From positions 95,975 to 159,974 of the forward strand of contig JXTB01000625.1 in NCBI GenBank assembly GCA_002914805.1: DNA of 64,000 nt, in the 5' to 3' direction. The DNA is from Parasponia andersonii. Its lineage: Eukaryota; Streptophyta; Magnoliopsida; Rosales; Cannabaceae. Every line of letters starts with the position of its first letter. Position 1 is the stretch's first letter. Made by a program: the position numbers and the translations under genes. Below the pieces are notes generated by a model. The model saw only the letters and a program-made list of their open reading frames with translations, was not told the DNA's origin and did not search any database. Shown here one piece after another: positions 47,800-59,837 of this stretch.

Positions 47800-48936
47800 T
47801 TATCCTGAAATATGGTACAGAATTCATGAGATTAAATCAAAGAATAATGCATCATCATCATCATCATCATCAATTATTGCTTAAGTAGGTCAATAATTTC
47901 TGCTGCTAAATTACTATTCACAAGATAGTTTTATTTTCAACTCTAGCAATGCTCGGTTGTTCAAACTTAGGCCTACCACTACTTAAAACTCGAGTCTCTT
48001 CCACGGGCAGATTATTCTATCCACTGATCAAAGGCACAATGCTTAGCGAAAGTACAAGGATACTACTAATGATTTGCCAAAAAAAAAATAAGAATTATAA
48101 GCGAAAGCTTAAATAGAATGAAAGTAGGATTACATATTCTGGCAAGTACCTTGGTGACTTTGACAATTAGTCTCATTGTTAACAGTATTCAATGTCCTTG
48201 CAAGACGCTTAATCCGATTCAAACGTAGTCCGTCAGGTAATCTACCTAAATCATTGTCTCCAAGTTGCACTGTCCATCAAACAAGTCCATATTTCAAACA
48301 TGTTAATCATACAATCCGAGAACTTAAAAATCTCATAGATAAAGAAACTTACAAGTCGTATCAGCATCTCTCTTCAACGTAACATCTGCAACATTTTGAA
48401 AACTCCCACCAACCCCACCTCGAAAACGATTCGTCGACCGAGCAAGACATCTTATTTGACTCAACCGTAGCTTCTTTGTCACATTAGCAGATTTCTTAGC
48501 TAGATTTTCCGGACCTACGAGAAATAAAATAACATCGCTTAAAAGGGTACCAGCAAAAAGTTCCAAAGCTTGAGATAGACAACAATTTATAAAGAAACTC
48601 ACCCATGGCCATTGATTCTAGGCGTTCCACATTGAGCTTCTCTATCCCTTGGACCAAACCATTCATGGGATTTATACCATGATCGTTAAAACCCATTTCT
48701 GGGAAAGAATTTAGAGGTTGGTTTTCATCGGTGACGACCATGTTTTCAATCATTGTAGTCTCAGCTCTGAGTCTTCTGAGTCGATAGTTTCTACGACGTC
48801 TAGCGAGATGTAGTTCTCTCTGTTCCAGAGTCATGGACTGCCTTCTTTGCCTGTCCCGCATACGACGTCGTTCTCGTTCTTCCTCTCTTTGCATTGCGCC
48901 TAACTCTGATCTATCTCCCAACTCTACCATTTCCAT
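47800..48936 (-). CDS. Small Arg-rich protein of unknown function
   Basis: Not assigned to a family with confidence. Exons on the minus strand, 48936-48603, 48514-48353, 48269-48150 and a 5-base coding tip at 47804-47800, give about 206 residues. Reading through the last donor instead would end a few codons later, near 48130. Residues 15-50 are very basic and coiled-coil-like (MQREEERERRRMRDRQRRQ, then an LARRRR block), similar to the repeat in STPR-type plant proteins. A motif of the form LRL-x2-I-R/K-x-LAR occurs in exon 2 (LRLSQIRCLAR) and in exon 3 (LRLNRIKRLAR), with a degenerate relative in exon 1 (YRLRRLRAE). The ATG at 48936 was preferred because upstream codons in frame lack a Met. 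A nuclear, nucleic-acid-binding role is only a guess. Confidence 0.6.
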
Positions 48937-49425
48937 CCCCAAAAGAATTCCTCTAATTCTGAAACCATACAACCAAGTACCAAAAATTTCACCTCTTTTT
49001 TTTTTTGACTTCTCCAAAACTTTTATACAATTTAAGCAAACATAATAAGATCAAATAATTTTTTTTTAAAAAAAAAAGGAATAAAAATTAATATTTTTAA
49101 AACAAAAGAATAAAGACTGACTTTGCAGAAGAAAATGAAAAAAATTCAGAGGTATGAGAAGGGACAAAGATTGAATACGAATACGACAAAACCAATATAC
49201 CTTAATTTTCATGGTCGAAGAGCGAGGGATTGATACAAGCAAACCAACCAATGAATGATCAAAATCCGATTTAGTAATCGGTTTTAGGTGAAACGTGTCT
49301 CCAAACGTTTGGCGCTACTTCTACGTCCTCGACTCCTTGCTGGACTCTCCCAGATTACACGCTTGTTTGCGACTACCCAATGTCCAAATTACCCTTCACA
49401 CGTGTGCGCACACGGTGGTGGTGGT

Positions 49426-49426
49426 N
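49426..49426. other. Single undetermined base at the edge of a duplicated segment
   Basis: One N separates a GTGGTGGTGGT run from the first copy of the 1,532 bp duplicated segment. Single Ns often mark joins between contigs. Confidence 1.
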
Positions 49427-50957
49427 TTTGTCGGTTTTAAACTTAGTATCATGTCCAATTTACAAGTGCGTTCAAAATCGGTAGACTTCTAACAACTTAA
49501 AGTGAATAAAAGCATATTAGGGAGAATTGACAACAAAAGCTATAATTATTAATATTAGTTGACCAATCAATAATGTTTTCTTATTCATTAGTAACTTCAA
49601 AATTTCACGTCCAGATTTTAGTTAGTTCAAAACTAAACACAAGCAAGCAAATTAGGGTGCCCAAATTCCAAACTAACCCGTTTAAAGTGACAATTCTAAT
49701 ATAATTCAATTGAATTTTCAAAAATTGGATATCCAATATCAATTCATTTAGATTATATGTTAAATTATAGATTTAATTAGATTAATTCGGTTATTGTAAA
49801 ATATCCCATCAGAACTTGAACTTATCCCATATCTATATTAGATAAATTTCAAAAATAAATATGATTAAGTGTTCTTATTATTATTATTTTTGGCGTATTG
49901 TCTTTTAATATAGACCCGAAATCACTGGATTAAATGAAAACCGTAACTCAACTAAGTACTATACCCATCTCATTCCGTAATTTATCATCTTCTTAGACAA
50001 AAAAAAAATGGGGAAAAAAAAGACACCGAGTTTAGAACCCAATAGTTTAATGTTATATGAGGTTTGATTTTCTTTTTTAATTTGAAATATATTAAAAAAT
50101 CTCAAAAAATGGACTTATGACAAATTACAAAAATTGATTCAATCTAATGATAATTAAATCGGATTGGATTGGATTAGATTAGATTGAATCAAATTAATTT
50201 AAATTTTTTTTTTACGTAAGTGGAATTGTAATGGAAATTTATATCTATTTTTTAAAATTATTCTATTAATAAATTTGATAGAATATAGTCAAAATAAGTT
50301 ACATTCCAACCCATAAGTATCCCTACAAATAATACTTTGCAAGAAAAAAAAAATATTTTTAACATTAATTTTATCTAAAATTTGAGTTTTATCATTTATT
50401 TGTCCTCCTGAAATTTTATAATTATAGTTTTTGCCTTTTTTGATTAAAAAAATATTCATAATATGATCAACTAATTCTTTTCAAATTTCTGAATTTTACT
50501 TATATTGTTTTGAAATACTAAATTTTATCCACACTTATAATTTTTTTTTAGTCTCATTTTAAATATCCTTTTTAATTTCATATTGATCTATATTAACTAA
50601 TGTATTTCAAAATTAGCAAAAATAAATTTTAGTGTATACCTCCTCTAAAAAAATTTCCTAAGTCTGCACTGAGCTTTAATGAATTATAATCTATTATAAG
50701 CTGTGTAATGCATTCATTAATTAACTAAATACAAGAAAATTGTCAACGGAATAGATAGTATCCACGACCATTTTTGGCAGAATAGTGCCAAGGAAGATTT
50801 GTTTGGTGTTGTTCTGACCGTTCAGTTAGTTCCATATAAACTTACTAGATAGCATAGCCAAACACTTGAACAAAAAAGTCACAACAATCATAAAATTTCA
50901 CCAAATAAAACATAAAAAGTTTTTTTTTTCTGAATTTAAGACTCAAGAAAGGGTAAT

Positions 50958-50958
<1 letters not shown>
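49427..50958 (+). repeat. 1,532 bp direct duplication, copy 1
   Basis: From TTTGTCGGTTTTAAAC to AAGGGTAATG this sequence matches 59838-61369 at a constant offset of 10,411, and I saw no mismatch or indel. It is AT-rich and non-coding. It begins right after the N and ends at a run of 30 T. Confidence 0.9.

Positions 50959-50988
<30 letters not shown>
50959..50988. repeat. Poly-T run
   Basis: Thirty consecutive T at the right edge of duplication copy 1. The other copy has 17 T at the same point (61370-61386), and then the sequences diverge. Confidence 0.95.
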
Positions 50989-51229
50989 CTCTTTTTTTAT
51001 TTATGCAAAAAATTTCAACGTTTATATATAAATCCTCTAAAATAAGTGTCAATAGACGTAGAATACAACAGGATAGTCTTCCATCCAACATATTTGAAAC
51101 TAAGCCTATTTTAGCTAGTTTGTGGGCTACTTTTTTCCGAGGACTGAGGAAATATCATATAAGTGAGGACCTGCGTAAGGAAAAGAGAGATGAGATTATT
51201 TATTGGATTGAAATTCCAAAGTGGCTTCC

Positions 51230-51440
51230 TTGAAATCACTCTTTTATCTTTTATACTACTCTCTAAAGCAAACACTAGACCTTCATAAATGGCTACAAGT
51301 TCAGCTATCTTAACAGCAAATTTCCTCTGCATTTTCCGAGCCATCGAAGCAGCGCCTTAGAGTCTCGAATTACAGCACCAACTCCAAATAAGTGACTACC
51401 ATCAAACAACTGTGATATCTGCATCTAAGTTTCAGGGCAT
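51230..51440 (-). pseudogene. Broken RNase H-like domain fragment
   Basis: Minus-strand pieces in two frames follow an RVT_3/RNase H domain: GSHLFGVGAVIRDSK, then KIAELVAIYEGLVFALESS. A frameshift separates them and the C-terminal half is missing. It is a separate remnant from the one at 9848, as the two cover different parts with different residues. Confidence 0.55.
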
Positions 51441-51915
51441 TTGTGAGCATTAGATGTAGTTTGTGTATTTCATTATTTTGATTCCACCAGTTAAAAGGCA
51501 AAGAATTCTGGGATCGAAGAAACTGTTCTATGATCAATCTAATTCATCTCAAAATCTTAAAGCTAAAAGCTTGAACTGTTAAAAGGTGGGTCGCTAATAT
51601 TATTATACTCTTAACAGAAACAAGTCCACCTAAACATCATATTAAAGGAACTGAGGGTTCTTTAGAATCTCTTGGCCAATACAAACGAGGTTCTATTGCA
51701 CCATATTAACTAAAGCGAACATTTAAAAAAAAAATAAAAGACCAAGACATTTACAGCAAATTCATAGTCCAGTTGTGGAAAACTAATCTATGATTAAACT
51801 AAAACTATATAGACACCACCATCTCTCGTGCTCTGCAAAAAACTCATTTAACATGAGTACTAAGGACAAAAGAGGAAAATGTACAAAGTTTGCATCTCTA
51901 TTCAGTCTTAACGCT

Positions 51916-53550
51916 TCATCTCCATGCAGAAGAGGTTGCCATCAATCTGTTCTTCCAGCCAAGATAAAGAGCCCCATTCATCTCCCCAATTCTAAAATTC
52001 TGGTTATACTCCCTCAACAGATCATTCACAGCACAAGTGACAGAAGAACTCAAAGGGTATGGCGTTAGCCCGGCCATCATCAATCTTGCCCTCCACTTAG
52101 TAAAAAGTTCGTGCCTTTCAACCCTGTCGGGTCCTTCGCAAGCGATCATGTTGACTATATCCCTGGCCACACAGTGCTGCTCGGCGCTGATCCGCTGTTT
52201 GTCGTCCCTTGGCCGAGCCACATCAATCGATTCAAACATAGCTGTGTAATAATCAAGTGTCTCCCGGAACCTTGCGAAGAATGGGGAAGTGTTCGTGTTC
52301 GACTCCTGCTCAACAAGGGTCATAACCTTGGGTGACAGACTCTTGATCAGCCTCAGTAACCGATCTCTGTGATTTTCAGTGCTCACACTTTCATCTGCCA
52401 TGTGGTGCAACACATATGGGCAGTTAACCACTATTGCTTCTCCTGGTCGAATTCTGAGAGCCTCCAATTTAACTTCACTGCCACACATGGCTGCACCATG
52501 AAACTCAAATGGCACCTTCAGCAACTCTGCTTGCTTCAACAGCCTCTTCCCAACTAAGTGAAGCCCCCCGCCACGAGCAAAAGCAGATTGAGAATCGTCA
52601 ACTCCAGTAATCCGAACAAATGGGGGTCCACCAGGCCGACGAGCAAGATCCTCAAAGAGAGCCATCCATTGACTTCCCTGAGCTATCTGGAAATCAATTA
52701 TGTGGATTCTCTGCTCGTATTGGATGGCTTCTCTAATGACAACATTTGCAGATATGTAAGCGAACCTCCAGAAAGGGCAGATCTGATAGAGTATAGACAT
52801 GTATGAAAGTAGTTCTGAGCTCGTTATTGGTTCACTGCACTTGAGGGCTTTGTAGATTGAACTCCCTGATTTTTCCAACCTTGCTCTCAGCCCTTCTAAC
52901 AAGTAAGCACCCAATCTTTGGATTGGCTCCCCAGAGACTGACACCATATTCCCCAAGACCTCCATGAAATCTACAGCTCTCGTTATGTCTGATTCAGATA
53001 CTGCACGAGCACATTCAACCAGAACTTGTTTCAGGTCCAACCTACCTTCCAGCATCTTCCACGTCGCCATGGAAGTGTTTTGGCGAGCCTCAGTTTTGTA
53101 GCAGCAATAGCAGCTGTCGACAATTTCAGATTCAATTCCCAGCAATGATATTTCTATCTCCCTGAGTTTGTGCTTCAAATCACTGCCATCATCAGCCACC
53201 GAGCAGCCACTTATCGGCGATCCAGAGTAAATGTCGGAGGAATGATGTGGATCAGACGAACACGTGTGAGAACCTTGCGGCGAAAACGTACTCCTGTTTG
53301 ACAAGACACTCACAGCAGAAGGAGAATCGCATGTGAGAAAATCAGTTGTTGCTGGGGATGAGTCAAGGGTAAAGAATTGCCCGTTGCACTTCTCGAAGGA
53401 AACAGTTTTCCCTTGGCTGCCAATATCTTGGAACATGTTGTTTTCTAAGATTTGGAAATGAGGCATTCGATAGGAATCAATCTCTTGCATGGGCTGGTGG
53501 TACAACCCATGGATAACACCTGTGCGCTGGTGTTTTTGAGAGGTTTGCAT
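51916..53550 (-). CDS. SCL13-like: GRAS transcription regulator, SCL13/PAT1 branch
   Basis: A single coding exon of 544 residues. Plant GRAS proteins of the PAT1 branch act as nuclear or nucleocytoplasmic regulators; SCL13 and PAT1 take part in phytochrome signalling. The N-terminus MQTSQKH is shared with SCL13. The GRAS domain starts near 170 (LKQVLVECARAVSE, LHR I), has the VHIID block as IHIIDFQ at 282-288, SPFFARFRETLDYY (PFYRE), RVERHE, and ends with the SAW block, last residues SSAWR. Just before the domain lies a branch-typical stretch (EIEISLLGIESEIVD). A 5'UTR intron of 2,235 bp runs from a donor at 56023 to an acceptor at 53789, so the promoter is near 56.2 kb. The first non-coding exon ends in ATG, which makes a short upstream frame. 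Confidence 0.94.
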   Translation of the reverse strand: MQTSQKHQRTGVIHGLYHQPMQEIDSYRMPHFQILENNMFQDIGSQGKTVSFEKCNGQFFTLDSSPATTDFLTCDSPSAVSVLSNRSTFSPQGSHTCSSDPHHSSDIYSGSPISGCSVADDGSDLKHKLREIEISLLGIESEIVDSCYCCYKTEARQNTSMATWKMLEGRLDLKQVLVECARAVSESDITRAVDFMEVLGNMVSVSGEPIQRLGAYLLEGLRARLEKSGSSIYKALKCSEPITSSELLSYMSILYQICPFWRFAYISANVVIREAIQYEQRIHIIDFQIAQGSQWMALFEDLARRPGGPPFVRITGVDDSQSAFARGGGLHLVGKRLLKQAELLKVPFEFHGAAMCGSEVKLEALRIRPGEAIVVNCPYVLHHMADESVSTENHRDRLLRLIKSLSPKVMTLVEQESNTNTSPFFARFRETLDYYTAMFESIDVARPRDDKQRISAEQHCVARDIVNMIACEGPDRVERHELFTKWRARLMMAGLTPYPLSSSVTCAVNDLLREYNQNFRIGEMNGALYLGWKNRLMATSSAWR

Positions 53551-53788
53551 CTAAGATTACGAAATGGTTGGCCCAAAGAATAAGTAACTATTTTTGCTAC
53601 TGGCTCTTTCTAATGTGTTCTCAAGATATTGGTAAATCACTACCGTCAACCAGTGATAATCATCATCAAATCCGTATAACCAACCAGGTAAACCTCAGTC
53701 ATAAGCATCTAGATGATTTTTTCGATAGCACCATCTGTTGCTACTTACTGCCTCCAATCCGGAAGAAAATCTAATAGGCAAGGACAAT

Positions 53789-56023
53789 CTGCAAAAAGAT
53801 GAAAAGAGCAAAACATAATCAGTAAAACATAACATTCCTGCTTTCAGTGACTACTACAGGAACTAATTCATGCAATAGCACTGCACGAGCTCCTATTCAG
53901 AAATTTGTATTCCCCCTATTAGTGTTCCAAAAATTATCCAGGATGAATGCAATATGAACGTATCTTTGTAGGAAATATAGATATATCTCAGCTCTTACCT
54001 ACATGTCATGTCCTTAAACTTAGTTACACAAACAGCAGAACCAGGTTAAATTATCTAAAGAAGCTATACTAGATGTACCATACGCTGACTTGATGAAACT
54101 AATTGCAGGGCAAACATCAAAAATTGCATACAAACTTGAACAAATAATATAGATTCAATTAGCCTGAAGCCCAATTCACGAATTTATTATATAGCACACT
54201 TTTGAAGAGGTATGCATTCATCCTCATATCCACACAAATTTGGTAAGATTATTCTAAACGATAAATATATTTTTTTTCAAATTGATCAACCAAGAATTCC
54301 ATAAGATTTAAACCCCAAAAAAAAAATTGCATCAGCAAAGTCCTAAGACAAATTCTCACATACTCCTTCATATAAATGTAATGCGAGGATTTCCCTTTTT
54401 GGCTGGAATCCCATGTACCATCCCAGCTACACTATGATTTTCATACTAAAACCAATAAAAATAGATTGATTCTTCAGTCTTCAGGTCCTATTTCATCTTA
54501 CTAACTTTTTAGCTGACTACTCATGCATTCCACAAGAAAACACTGAAAGTACCAAAGCTGTAAGACAAGTACTCTCTCTTTTCTTTCCCAAGAGACCATC
54601 CCACTTGCTACTTGATCGAGCAACGTAATGATGATCTCAGCAAAAAGGAAAGAAAAATAAAAAAAGGCAAGGCCAAACAAATGAAGAGTTGACTTTGGAC
54701 AAGTATATTTTATTTTGAATTTCACTCTTATCATATATAAAGACAAATTTTCCCATAGCACCTAAAAAAAAAACAAAAAAAATTGATGATGATGATTAGA
54801 CAATCCGAACCGAAAATTTCCAAAACAACTGGGTAACATGTCTAAGAAGATCTGGAAGATGAGCTGGTCTATGAACTAAAACTTCTAAATACAGGGAGAA
54901 TATCGCCTGGCCTTCAAATCAGAAGCCAAACCACAATAAAACATGAGACTGTAACCCAAACACCATATTGTTTTGCTCCTGCTTCAGAACTTCCGTAACC
55001 GACGCTAGACACCAGAATTCACAACTCTTGTTATGCCTGACCAACTCCTTCGAGTAATAAAACCAAAAAAGAAGGAATTATTTGTTCCCAAAGCACCAAA
55101 GATGTCCAAATGAGAAAGCTCAATAGCAATCCTATGTATTTAAATTCACCATCTCAAGAAAAGAACCAAAGTCGCCAACCACAGAGAAAAAACACATTTT
55201 GAAGGTAACATAGTTACCGGAGGATTATGGGAGAGCAAAGGGAAACTGAAATGAAGGGAAAAGACTAATTAAAGTTAAGAAATTACAAAGAGATTCAACT
55301 TCAGAAAAAGGGAACCTTCTTTGATTACCCAGATCATATATCATCTCACCTCACCTCTAATAAGCAGATGAGTTTTTCAATAATTAAAAAGAAAAAGTAA
55401 TTTTGTAGATCTATAACAGTTAAGAACCAAAATTTTGTATATAGCCCCCTCCAAAACAAAAAATAGAACCAAAAATATTTTTCCTCCACGAAATATAACA
55501 AAAATAATGAATACCCATTACCACCACGTTTTTCACACAAGAGCCAAAATTTTCAGAAAAATGAAGATAAGCCCAACACCCTTAAATGATATCATATCAG
55601 AAGTTATTGAAGAGAACAACAAGTAAATATTCATGCGCAGTCCAACTAAGACCAAATTAATCAGACCCAAAAAAAAAAAAAAAAAAGTGTTAACCTTCAT
55701 TTCAATACTAAACTAATCAAAACAATTAAAAAACAATTAACAACTCTCTTTCTTTTTTTTTTTTAAGAACAATAAAAAATAAAACATAGAAATTCCAACC
55801 TCAACTCATTTACCCAAATACTGAATTTAATCAAAAATTTGTTCAACTCAACCTCCAAATCATCCAAATCACATAAGAGAAAAGGCAACAAATACCCAGA
55901 ACAACCCTCTTCCTAACCAAAATGACAACCAAATTTTCTCTTTGAAAGAAAAAAAAAACATTAATATCTCCAAACCCAAAAAAAATAATATGAATAGTGA
56001 AAAAGACTAGAGCTTTAACATAC
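53789..56023 (-). other. 5'UTR intron of the GRAS gene
   Basis: Donor CACCATG/GTATGT and acceptor CTTTTTGCAG/ATTGTC are both good. The interval is AT-rich and contains no other gene that I can support. Long introns in the leader are common in this group and often raise expression. Confidence 0.6.
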
Positions 56024-56269
56024 CATGGTGACAGACAAGTCTTGAGCTCAGCTTCAGGCTTGCCAATACCGTCTCCAAAATGCTACTCAGTCCATCGCCT
56101 TAAGCGTAAAGAGCTTAACCGTAGCGTTCCATATGGCCATCAACTTTATAATTTTGGCCGCCAAACAACTACCCTTGACTTTTCTTTTAATTACGTTATT
56201 GCCCTCTTCGTTTCTACTCGGTGTGTGCGCTTATTTAATTTTGGTCCACAATGGCGAAAATGACCTTTT

Positions 56270-57954
56270 ATTGTGGCCTATTGTTTCTCGCTAACAGCGC
56301 TTTGTTTGTACTTAGGACCAACCCAGGTGCTCAGCAGAATATTCCAAAGAAATTGCGGTAAAAGTAATAATTTTTAGTCAAAATTTATATTTTAATACAC
56401 AATTTTTTTTTTCTGACAGAAACAATTTTTTTTTTGTCTAAATTTTGTGTAAACAGTTAAATATCTCCATTAAATGCCATATTACGAGACACTTGTCGCC
56501 TTTTGAATTTAATTATAATTTTTAAAACAAAAAAAAATTAAAATTAGGGAAATGAAAACAACTGAAATAAAATAAATAAGTTGAAAAAAAAAAACCCCTC
56601 GATCATGGACTTACGAAAACCCTAATCTCTCTCTCCACGAAGAACACCTCCTCAAGACCCACATTCTCAATCCTAACCCTCTAAAATTCTAACTTTAAAA
56701 TCCCCAATCTTCCACAATCTAGACCACCATTCAATTTCGTTAAAAAAAAAAAAAAAAAAACCACCATTCGAGCCCTTAAGACAATGGAGATCGCCAAAAT
56801 CCTTTTGATCTCAATCAGAATAAAGAGGATCGATTAGGATTCTCTACCCCATCTCCCCGAACCGACGAATCGGATTTTTCCATCATTCCTGCTACTAAGT
56901 CAGCTATACTTGTCATCACCTCTATATATTAGCGCATAACGAGATAGAAGAAGATGGGTCAGAATTGAAGAGCGGCTCATGAATAGAGTTTTTTTATGGT
57001 CAAAACCGAAGATGGGTTACCTCCATTTCAGTCAAATCGTGCCCAATATTGATTTGATGGAGTTTTTTGTATTCATGCCGTCAAATCTCGAAGACCCCTT
57101 CATTGAAAAAAAAAAAAATCTTCATTTTGCTCATAACCAATCTATTATATTCCATCTCATCGTGAACAGAGCAACAAAACTTAAAACCCAGTAAAAAATT
57201 TCCATCGATTTTGAATTTGTATTGATGAAGATTTTATTGAGAATAACTCTTCTACTGATTTCATTATCTAAAATTATGGAGAATTTGTTTATTTTATTTG
57301 TAGTTATTTGTAATTTGGTTTATCTTTTAGCTAGTTTCCCTTTTTTTAGTTTTATTTTAATTTTTTCTTGTAATATGTTATTGTAATTTTTATTTTGTAG
57401 GTAGTTTCCTTCTTTGTATAAACTAGGATATATATTATTATATTCATACGTTTATTGAATTAATAAGAATCCTTTTTTGGTTCAACTTTTTTTGTGTTAT
57501 CTATCTTCTTTAATTTTTAAAAACTCAGATTTTAATTAGTTAGTTGCGAAGATTGATGGGTTAATTCTGGATACGGATTAAGAGAGAGAGAGAGAGTGGA
57601 GAAGAAGGTTTTTTTTGGCTGATATTACAGCCTACTAGGACTAGCAGGTAGGGTATGAATTGGTATTAAAATTCGGCTTTAAGACGTGTGAGTTAAGTTT
57701 TTTATTAGAAATTATTAGTTAAGACTCACTTAAAAAATATACAATGATTTTATACTTTTTTTTTGTTTTTTTAATAATATGAAAAAGTTTTTTGAGATAT
57801 TTATTGAGACGAATTATGATTATGTGATATAACTTTATCTTAGTCTTGTTAATTTCCGTTTGCTATAATATTGTTGGAAGGAAAGAAATTACGATAAGGA
57901 AAGCATTTGATGTCATAAAAACTTCTTTAAAACAAAAACTTTTGTTTAGATATG

Positions 57955-57956
<2 letters not shown>
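56270..57956. other. Upstream flank; UTR-like but unexplained segment at 56.6-57.2 kb
   Basis: AT-rich overall. Near 56615 an ACCCTAATCTCTCTCTCC phrase (telo-box plus pyrimidine tract) is followed by some 350 bp of more complex sequence with a 71-codon open frame (56979-57194). It looks like a leader or the head of a transposable element but I could not identify it. Confidence 0.3.

Positions 57957-58000
<44 letters not shown>
57957..58000. repeat. TA microsatellite
   Basis: Uninterrupted TA tract adjoining MITE family A copy at 58004. A second tract follows the element at about 58232-58269. Confidence 0.9.
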
Positions 58001-58003
<3 letters not shown>

Positions 58004-58004
<1 letters not shown>

Positions 58005-58229
58005 GTTGCCAATTTAATAGGTATTTTTTTTTTATCTGGTAGGTATTTTTTTTAAGTCGTTGGATTACCATCTAATAGTGATCCAATGGCTATAATGAAG
58101 TACATGAAAAGACGTGCATTATTAATGCTCTTTCTCTTTCTTACTTTTTACAATAAAAAAATATGAATTTTCATTGGCCAAATTGATACCTATGCATGAG
58201 TAAAAAAAAAATAGCTACACGATTAGTAT

Positions 58230-58231
<2 letters not shown>
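58004..58231 (-). mobile_element. MITE family A, copy inside a TA tract
   Basis: Reverse-oriented copy: starts GGTTGCCAATTTAATAGG and ends ATTAGTATCC, with long TA tracts on both sides. Internal phrases match the other copies (CACGTC-like core reversed as AAAAGACGTGCATTATTAA). Confidence 0.8.
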
Positions 58232-58274
<43 letters not shown>

Positions 58275-58751
58275 TGTAAATTGATTGCAAATAAAAAGAA
58301 TGATAAATGATATTCTTTAACTTGGCCAAATCGGTTCAATATGTTTGATACATATATTAAAAAAATTCATCTTGGTTGTTAATGGAGTAAATAGTAATGT
58401 GTGAAAATTGAGATAATATTAAATTTACCGACCTAGTTATTATGCTTTAAATATGGCTGATTTATTCACGTGTGTAAGGATTAGTAATAAATTTTCATAA
58501 GGAGAATCCTCTTAAATAAATGTCTTAAATGACAACACGTTAAGCACACATTGATCTGTTGGCATAAATAAGCTTATTGAAATCAAAACAGTTGACTTGT
58601 CTTTTAGAGCTTCGGCGAGCAGATTGAAAGTGGAGAATACTTTTCTTTTCGAGATTTTGATTCGAATATAATTAAAAGTTTGATTTATGAATAAATTGTT
58701 TACTCACTCGGTAAAGTTAAAATCGGTAAAGTTAAAATTGGTCATACTGAC

Positions 58752-59534
58752 TGTGGGACCCATTCCTAAATCATACACCACATGGACGATTAAATGACAG
58801 AACAGATCATAAACGGGGCACAACATCCGACACGTGTCCAAAGTGACTAGTTAAAGGCTACGCGAGTCGCACGTGGTACCACATAGGCCATTGGGCAGTC
58901 CGAGGCAAGGGCCGAGCCCATCCCATACCCTGGATGGACTCGGCCCAGTCTGATTCTTACCTCGACAGCTGGGGGTCGGAAGCCCCAAAGGTCTTCCACT
59001 AGAGTACAATGGGAAGCAGCTCACAGCTCTAGACCCAGACAGAGCATTTAATGCGATCTTGAGTAGGTATGCGCACAGGACAAACTGTCATGATAGAACG
59101 GCAGTTTATCCAAATCTTGCCCCTGACATACTCGAGCCATAGGGGACGGCGGAAACTAGGCTACGACGATGCAGGGAGAATCACGGTAATCTCGGCCCGT
59201 GATCTCTAGAGTAAGTCCTGATGAAAAAAGGTACTCGGTCTTACAATTGAGAACCATAAGGTCCACAATTTCAGAACTATATATATGAGTCTTGTGTCCC
59301 TAAAAAGGAGGCATGTAAGCATAAATAAAAAAGAAATATTTAAAAGTATACTCATACAAAGAAAAACTAAATCTTTGCTACCCTGAATAAAAGATAACCA
59401 ACTGACTTAAGTATCGGAGAGTCTTTGCAGGTAGCCTCTCCCACTTCTCCGATTTTTCCTGAAGTCAAAAGCTGTTTGGGATAGCAAGAATACCGGATTC
59501 AGAGACACATAGACAGCTGGTGAAAATCGCTCCA
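58752..59534 (+). mobile_element. GC-rich solo LTR, gypsy TAT-like
   Basis: A 783 bp block starts TGTGGGACCC and ends CGCTCCA, the TG...CA pattern of LTRs. It is much richer in GC than its surroundings. A TATA-like AACTATATATATGAG lies at 59276. Near the end is CGGAGAGTCTTTGCAGGTA, a phrase I associate with plant TAT-lineage LTRs. It is flanked by identical 8 bp repeats ATACTGAC (58744-58751 and 59535-59542). No internal region adjoins it. Confidence 0.7.
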
Positions 59535-59837
59535 ATACTGACCTGTTCAATCATTTTTCTACGTTGTTTTATTTTTCATGTCCTATAAGTGCAAGTAAAT
59601 AACTAGTTATTACTATGAAACTTTAAAAATTGTATGAAATTCATTATTAGCATGCATCAAGAGCGAGTGAGACAATTCATATAAATAAATAAATAAATAA
59701 AACGAGTTATATGATCTAGATGTACTTAAGTGGCGAATCTAATGTATATGGGACGGAAGCAATTGAGTGACACTGACAAAACCTATCGACCTTTACGTCT
59801 AATATTAGCAACAACATATATATTTTCAATAGGTTGA

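Noticed and set aside
47851..47874. CATCATCAT run considered as a repeat array or snoRNA C boxes
   Set aside because: It is a simple trinucleotide microsatellite with no D box arrangement.
52037..52806. Plus-strand frames of 62-82 codons over the GRAS gene
   Set aside because: They are antisense shadows of a well-supported single-exon protein.
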